Positions 60,804 to 64,000 of a DNA stretch of 64,000 nucleotides are shown here, piece after piece. This stretch comes from Sphingomonadales bacterium 32-65-25 (GTDB lineage Bacteria > Pseudomonadota > Alphaproteobacteria > Sphingomonadales > Sphingomonadaceae): the NCBI GenBank assembly GCA_002280855.1, contig NCEU01000003.1:372001-436000 (forward strand), in the 5' to 3' direction. How positions within the stretch are numbered: the stretch's first letter is position 1; each line of letters opens with the position of its first letter. Below the pieces are notes generated by a model that had not been told where the DNA came from, did no database searches, and saw only the letters and a program-made list of their open reading frames with translations. Made by a program: the position numbers and the translations under genes.

Positions 60804-61709
60804 ATGGAACATCTCCTCCCACCCGCCGTGCCGGCGCGCGCCGTGTTGCGCCCGCGTGACGTGCTGGAATTACTGAAGCCCGTCACTTGGTTCCCGCCGA
60901 TGTGGGCGTTCATGTGCGGGGTGGTTTCGTCGGGCGTGCCGCTCAGTGACCGCTGGGGGTTGCTGATCGCTGGCATGATACTTGCCGGGCCACTGGTGTG
61001 CGGCAACAGTCAGGCCATCAACGACTGGTTTGATCGCCATGTGGATGCCATCAATGAGCCGCAGCGCCCGATCCCGTCGGGCCGCATTCCCGGCCGCTGG
61101 GGGCTGGCCATCGCCTGCATCGGCACCATCATCAGCCTCGCCGTCGGTTTTCTCATCGGCCCGGTGGTCGGTTTTGCCACCATCGTCGGCGTCGCCATGG
61201 CCTGGGCCTATTCGGCGCCGCCGCTGCGGTTCAAGGCCGATGGCTGGCTGGGGCCGCTGGTGTGCGCTGCAGCCTATGAAGGGGTGAGCTGGTTCACCGG
61301 TGCCGCGGTGATGGCTGGCGGCGTGCCAGACAGCCGCATCATCTGGGTGCTGTGCATGTATGCGTTGGGCGCGCACGGCATCATGGTGCTGAATGATTTC
61401 AAGGCGGTGAAGGGTGATGCCCAGTCCGGCGTCAATTCGCTGCCGGTGCAGCTGGGCGAGCGGAATGCCGCCGAAATCGCCTGCTGGACGATGGCGCTGC
61501 CGCAAGTGGTGGTGATCATCCTGCTGGCGCGCTGGGGCCTGCACTGGCCGTCGGCGATGGTGGCGTTTTCGCTCGCCATGCAGGTGGTTCTGATGCAGCG
61601 CGTGCTGGCCGCGCCGGCAGCCAATGCGCCCTTCTACAACGCGACAGGCACCACACTTTATGTGCTCGGCATGCTCACCAGCGCCTTCGGTCTGTCGGTG
61701 ATTGTGTGA
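60804..61709 (+). CDS. bchG: Bacteriochlorophyll synthase (geranylgeranyl/phytyl transferase)
   Basis: This 301-aa UbiA-family prenyltransferase has about eight helices. The aspartate-rich motif NDWFDRHVDAINEPQRPIPSGR (about 73-94) and the second DFKAVKGD motif bind Mg and diphosphate. It esterifies bacteriochlorophyllide with geranylgeraniol. It overlaps the next gene by four bases (GTGA). Confidence 0.96.
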   Translation: MEHLLPPAVPARAVLRPRDVLELLKPVTWFPPMWAFMCGVVSSGVPLSDRWGLLIAGMILAGPLVCGNSQAINDWFDRHVDAINEPQRPIPSGRIPGRWGLAIACIGTIISLAVGFLIGPVVGFATIVGVAMAWAYSAPPLRFKADGWLGPLVCAAAYEGVSWFTGAAVMAGGVPDSRIIWVLCMYALGAHGIMVLNDFKAVKGDAQSGVNSLPVQLGERNAAEIACWTMALPQVVVIILLARWGLHWPSAMVAFSLAMQVVLMQRVLAAPAANAPFYNATGTTLYVLGMLTSAFGLSVIV

Positions 61710-63025
61710 CCACGCAGGCCCCACTCAGTTGGCCCGGCATCGCGCGGCTGGGCCTGGTGCAGAGCGCACTGGGCGCCATTGTCATGCTGGCCTCCTCGCT
61801 GCTCAACCGCATCATGGTCGTGGAATACTCCATGGCCGCCGCGCTGCCGGCCGGGCTGGTCGCCTTCCATTATGGCGTGCAGCTTTCCCGCCCGAAATGG
61901 GGCCATGGCAGTGACGCCGGCTGGCGCCGCACGCCGTGGATCATCGGCGGCATGGCCGTCCTGGGCGGCGGCGGTATCCTCGCCACCTTTGCCACCACAT
62001 TATTGGCCAGGCCGTTCTGGCCGGTGTTTGCAGCGCTGGTGCTGGCCTATGCGATGATCGGAATCGGTGTTGGCGCAGCCGGCACCTCGCTGTTGGCCCT
62101 GCTTGCCACCCGAACGGCTGAGGCGCGGCGTCCGGCGGCGGCCAGCCTGACGTGGATCATGATGATCGTCGGCATCGTCATTTCGGCGGGCACGGCCGGC
62201 GCGCTGCTCGATCCCTTTTCACCTCAACGACTGATCGCGGTGGCGGCTGGCGTGGTGGCGGTTGCCTTCTGTGTCACCTGCATCGCTGTGTGGGGCATTG
62301 AAGGCGGGCCACAGGCCGAAGCCAAGCGCGAAGCGGCTCCATTTGGCGAAGCTTTGAAAGGCATCTGGGGCGATCCGCTCACCCGCCTGTTCAGCATCTT
62401 CGTGTTCTTCTCGATGCTGGCCTATTCCATGCAGGATCTCATCCTTGAGCCGTTCGCCGGCCTCGTCTTCGGCATGACGCCGGGCCAATCCACCAGTCTG
62501 TCCGGCGTGCAACACCAAGGCGTGCTGGCCGGCATGATCCTAGTGGGCGTGGGCGGCCACGCCTTTGGCGGACGCGCGGGCATGAAATTGAAGCGCTGGA
62601 TTGTTGCTGGCTGTTTCGCCTCGGCGCTGGCGCTGGCGGCGCTGGCCATGGCGGCACGCGCCGGGCCGGGTTGGCCGCTGGCCATCAATGTTGCCCTATT
62701 GGGCTTTGCCAATGGCATGTTTGCCGTGGCCGCCATCGGATCGATGCTGGAACTCGCCGGCCGCGGTGGCTCGGGCCATGAGGGCATCCGCATGGGCCTG
62801 TGGGGCGCATCGCAAGCAGCCGCCTTCGGGATCGGTGGATTTACCGGTGCCTTTGCTGTCGATCGCCTGCGCGCCACCCTACGCGCAGATGCGCCGGCCT
62901 TTGAATTGGTGTTTGCTGCGGAAGCTGTGCTGTTTCTGCTGGCGGCGATCATCGCTTTCCGGTTGAATGACCGGATGGAAAGCAACCCGGCGGGCAGGCC
63001 GAATTTGGAAGAGGCAGTCGCATGA
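61706..63025 (+). CDS. PucC/LhaA-family transporter-like protein (Bch2/orf428 type)
   Basis: This 439-aa major-facilitator-type protein with about 12 helices (PLSWPGIARLGLVQSALGAIVMLASSLLNRIMVVEYSM, RPKWGHGSDAGWRRTPWIIGG, SGVQHQGVLAGMILVG) has the PucC family signature. Its place between bchG and bchP is that of Bch2. It starts at GTG 61706 and overlaps bchP by four bases. Members deliver bacteriochlorophyll to light-harvesting complexes. As no lhaA is found beside bchM, this may be the only such protein encoded in this cluster. Confidence 0.9.
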   Translation: MTTQAPLSWPGIARLGLVQSALGAIVMLASSLLNRIMVVEYSMAAALPAGLVAFHYGVQLSRPKWGHGSDAGWRRTPWIIGGMAVLGGGGILATFATTLLARPFWPVFAALVLAYAMIGIGVGAAGTSLLALLATRTAEARRPAAASLTWIMMIVGIVISAGTAGALLDPFSPQRLIAVAAGVVAVAFCVTCIAVWGIEGGPQAEAKREAAPFGEALKGIWGDPLTRLFSIFVFFSMLAYSMQDLILEPFAGLVFGMTPGQSTSLSGVQHQGVLAGMILVGVGGHAFGGRAGMKLKRWIVAGCFASALALAALAMAARAGPGWPLAINVALLGFANGMFAVAAIGSMLELAGRGGSGHEGIRMGLWGASQAAAFGIGGFTGAFAVDRLRATLRADAPAFELVFAAEAVLFLLAAIIAFRLNDRMESNPAGRPNLEEAVA

Positions 63026-64000
63026 CCGAGATGTTCGACTTTGTGGTGGTGGGTGGCGGCCCTTCGGGAGCGACGGCCGCCAATGATCTGGCGCTGGCCG
63101 GGCACAAGGTGATGCTGCTGGATCGCATGGGCCGCATCAAGCCATGCGGCGGTGCCGTGCCGCCGCGGTTGCTGAAAGATTTTGACGTACCAATCGAACA
63201 GCTGTGCACCACCGCGAACAGCGCGCGCATGATCAGCCCGGCTGGCCGGGAAGTGGATATGCCCGTAGGCGAAGGCGGCTGGGTCGGCATGGTCGATCGC
63301 GACGTGTTCGATGAATGGCTGCGCGCTCGCGCCGCCAAGAATGGCGCCGATCGCCGCGACGGCACCTTCGAAGGGCTGGAGCGTGAGCCGGATGGCAGCG
63401 CTGTGGTGCTGTATCGCCCCAAGGGCGCCACCCGGGGCTCCGATCCCATCCGCGTGAAGACGAAGATGCTGATCGGCTGCGATGGCTGCAATTCGGCCGT
63501 GGCCCGCGCGGCCCTGCCCGATGAGAAACTGCCCTTCGTTGCCGCTTATCACGAAGTGGTGGACAGCCCGCCCGAAGGCTTCAAGGGCTTTGCCGGCGAC
63601 CGCTGCGACGTGTTCTACCAAGGCAAGCACAGCCCGGATTTCTATGCCTGGGTGTTCCCGCATGGGTCCAAGACCAGCATCGGCACCGGCAGCGCCGTGC
63701 AGGGCTTTGAACTGCGCAAGGCCGTCGGCAAGCTGCGCGAAGAGCTCGGCATGACCGAGGAGACCTGCAAGACCGTCCGCGTGGAAGGTGCCCCCATCCC
63801 GCTGCGCCCGCGCAAGAAGTGGGACAATGGCAAGGATGTTGTGGTGGCTGGTGACGCCGCCGGTTGCGTAGCCCCGGCCAGCGGCGAAGGCATTTTCTAT
63901 GCGATGACGGCCGGCCGCGAAGCCGCCAAGGCCGCCGCCGAAGCGCTGGCCAGCGGTGATCCGGCCAAGCTGGGCCTGGCCCGCAAGCGCTTCCTGAAGG
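63022..64000 (+). CDS. bchP: Geranylgeranyl diphosphate / bacteriochlorophyll reductase (3' partial)
   Basis: The frame is open to the right edge (326 codons visible, from about 390 in the family). FAD motif VVVGGGPSGATAANDLA lies at about 8-24, GCDGCNSAVARAA at about 152-164, and the second flavin contact VVVAGDAAGCVAPASGEGI at about 273-291. BchP reduces the geranylgeranyl tail of bacteriochlorophyll to phytyl. It starts by ATGA overlap with the PucC-family gene. Confidence 0.95.
   Translation, partial: MTEMFDFVVVGGGPSGATAANDLALAGHKVMLLDRMGRIKPCGGAVPPRLLKDFDVPIEQLCTTANSARMISPAGREVDMPVGEGGWVGMVDRDVFDEWLRARAAKNGADRRDGTFEGLEREPDGSAVVLYRPKGATRGSDPIRVKTKMLIGCDGCNSAVARAALPDEKLPFVAAYHEVVDSPPEGFKGFAGDRCDVFYQGKHSPDFYAWVFPHGSKTSIGTGSAVQGFELRKAVGKLREELGMTEETCKTVRVEGAPIPLRPRKKWDNGKDVVVAGDAAGCVAPASGEGIFYAMTAGREAAKAAAEALASGDPAKLGLARKRFLK

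Noticed and set aside
61706..63025. Assigning this protein as LhaA
   Set aside because: Same superfamily, but the bchG-x-bchP position is that of Bch2; LhaA is expected next to bchM.

Overview
This window is high-GC DNA from an aerobic anoxygenic phototrophic alphaproteobacterium. It is most likely a member of Sphingomonadales: the evidence is the gene order, the TonB receptor and PEP-CTERM genes, and the dispersed palindromic repeats, but this is inferred without database searches. Most of the window is a photosynthesis gene cluster (about 17.8-64 kb) encoding a type II reaction centre with an LH1 antenna, nearly all of bacteriochlorophyll synthesis, and the late steps of a spheroidene/spirilloxanthin-type carotenoid pathway. 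Only the oxygen-dependent cyclase (acsF) is seen, which fits an aerobe. No puc (LH2) genes, crtE/B/I/A, ppsR, ppaA or regulatory kinases are present in the window.

Left part (1-17.7 kb): a three-gene redox operon (an oxidoreductase tail with two cyclic-nucleotide domains and a four-cluster ferredoxin domain, a membrane protein, and an FHA-decaheme cytochrome fusion); a CpdA-like phosphodiesterase and dnaN, converging on a bidirectional terminator; a histidine phosphatase; a repeat-rich stretch with small orphan genes; a thiolase; a roughly 730-nt region that looks like a large structured noncoding RNA with its own terminator; then an M19 dipeptidase, an acyl-CoA dehydrogenase, a desaturase and a flavin monooxygenase.

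Photosynthesis cluster: crtF-bchCXYZ-pufBALMC is read on the minus strand, with crtD-crtC-desaturase divergent from crtF. An insertion of housekeeping genes follows (43-aa microprotein, tricorn-like S41 protease, two enoyl-CoA hydratases, a VOC protein). Next comes bchI-bchD-bchO (minus), then a second insertion (PEP-CTERM protein, M24 peptidase, TonB receptor). The long minus-strand operon bchF-bchN-bchB-bchH-bchL-bchM-[small ORF]-puhA-puhB-puhC-orf97-acsF-puhE-hemA runs from 60.7 to 46.2 kb, and is divergent from bchG-bch2-like-bchP, which runs off the right edge.

How the parts work together: HemA makes 5-aminolevulinate. BchIDH inserts Mg, BchM methylates, AcsF forms the fifth ring, BchLNB and BchXYZ reduce the ring, BchF and BchC modify the 3-vinyl group, and BchG and BchP attach and reduce the tail. 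CrtC, CrtD and CrtF finish the carotenoid. PufLM and PuhA form the reaction centre, PufC donates electrons to it, PufBA forms LH1, and PuhB/C/E and the PucC-family protein assist assembly. Perfect PpsR/CrtJ-type boxes (TGT-N12-ACA) lie before bchC and between crtF and crtD. The strongest unexplained signal is the structured RNA candidate at about 11.09-11.82 kb.
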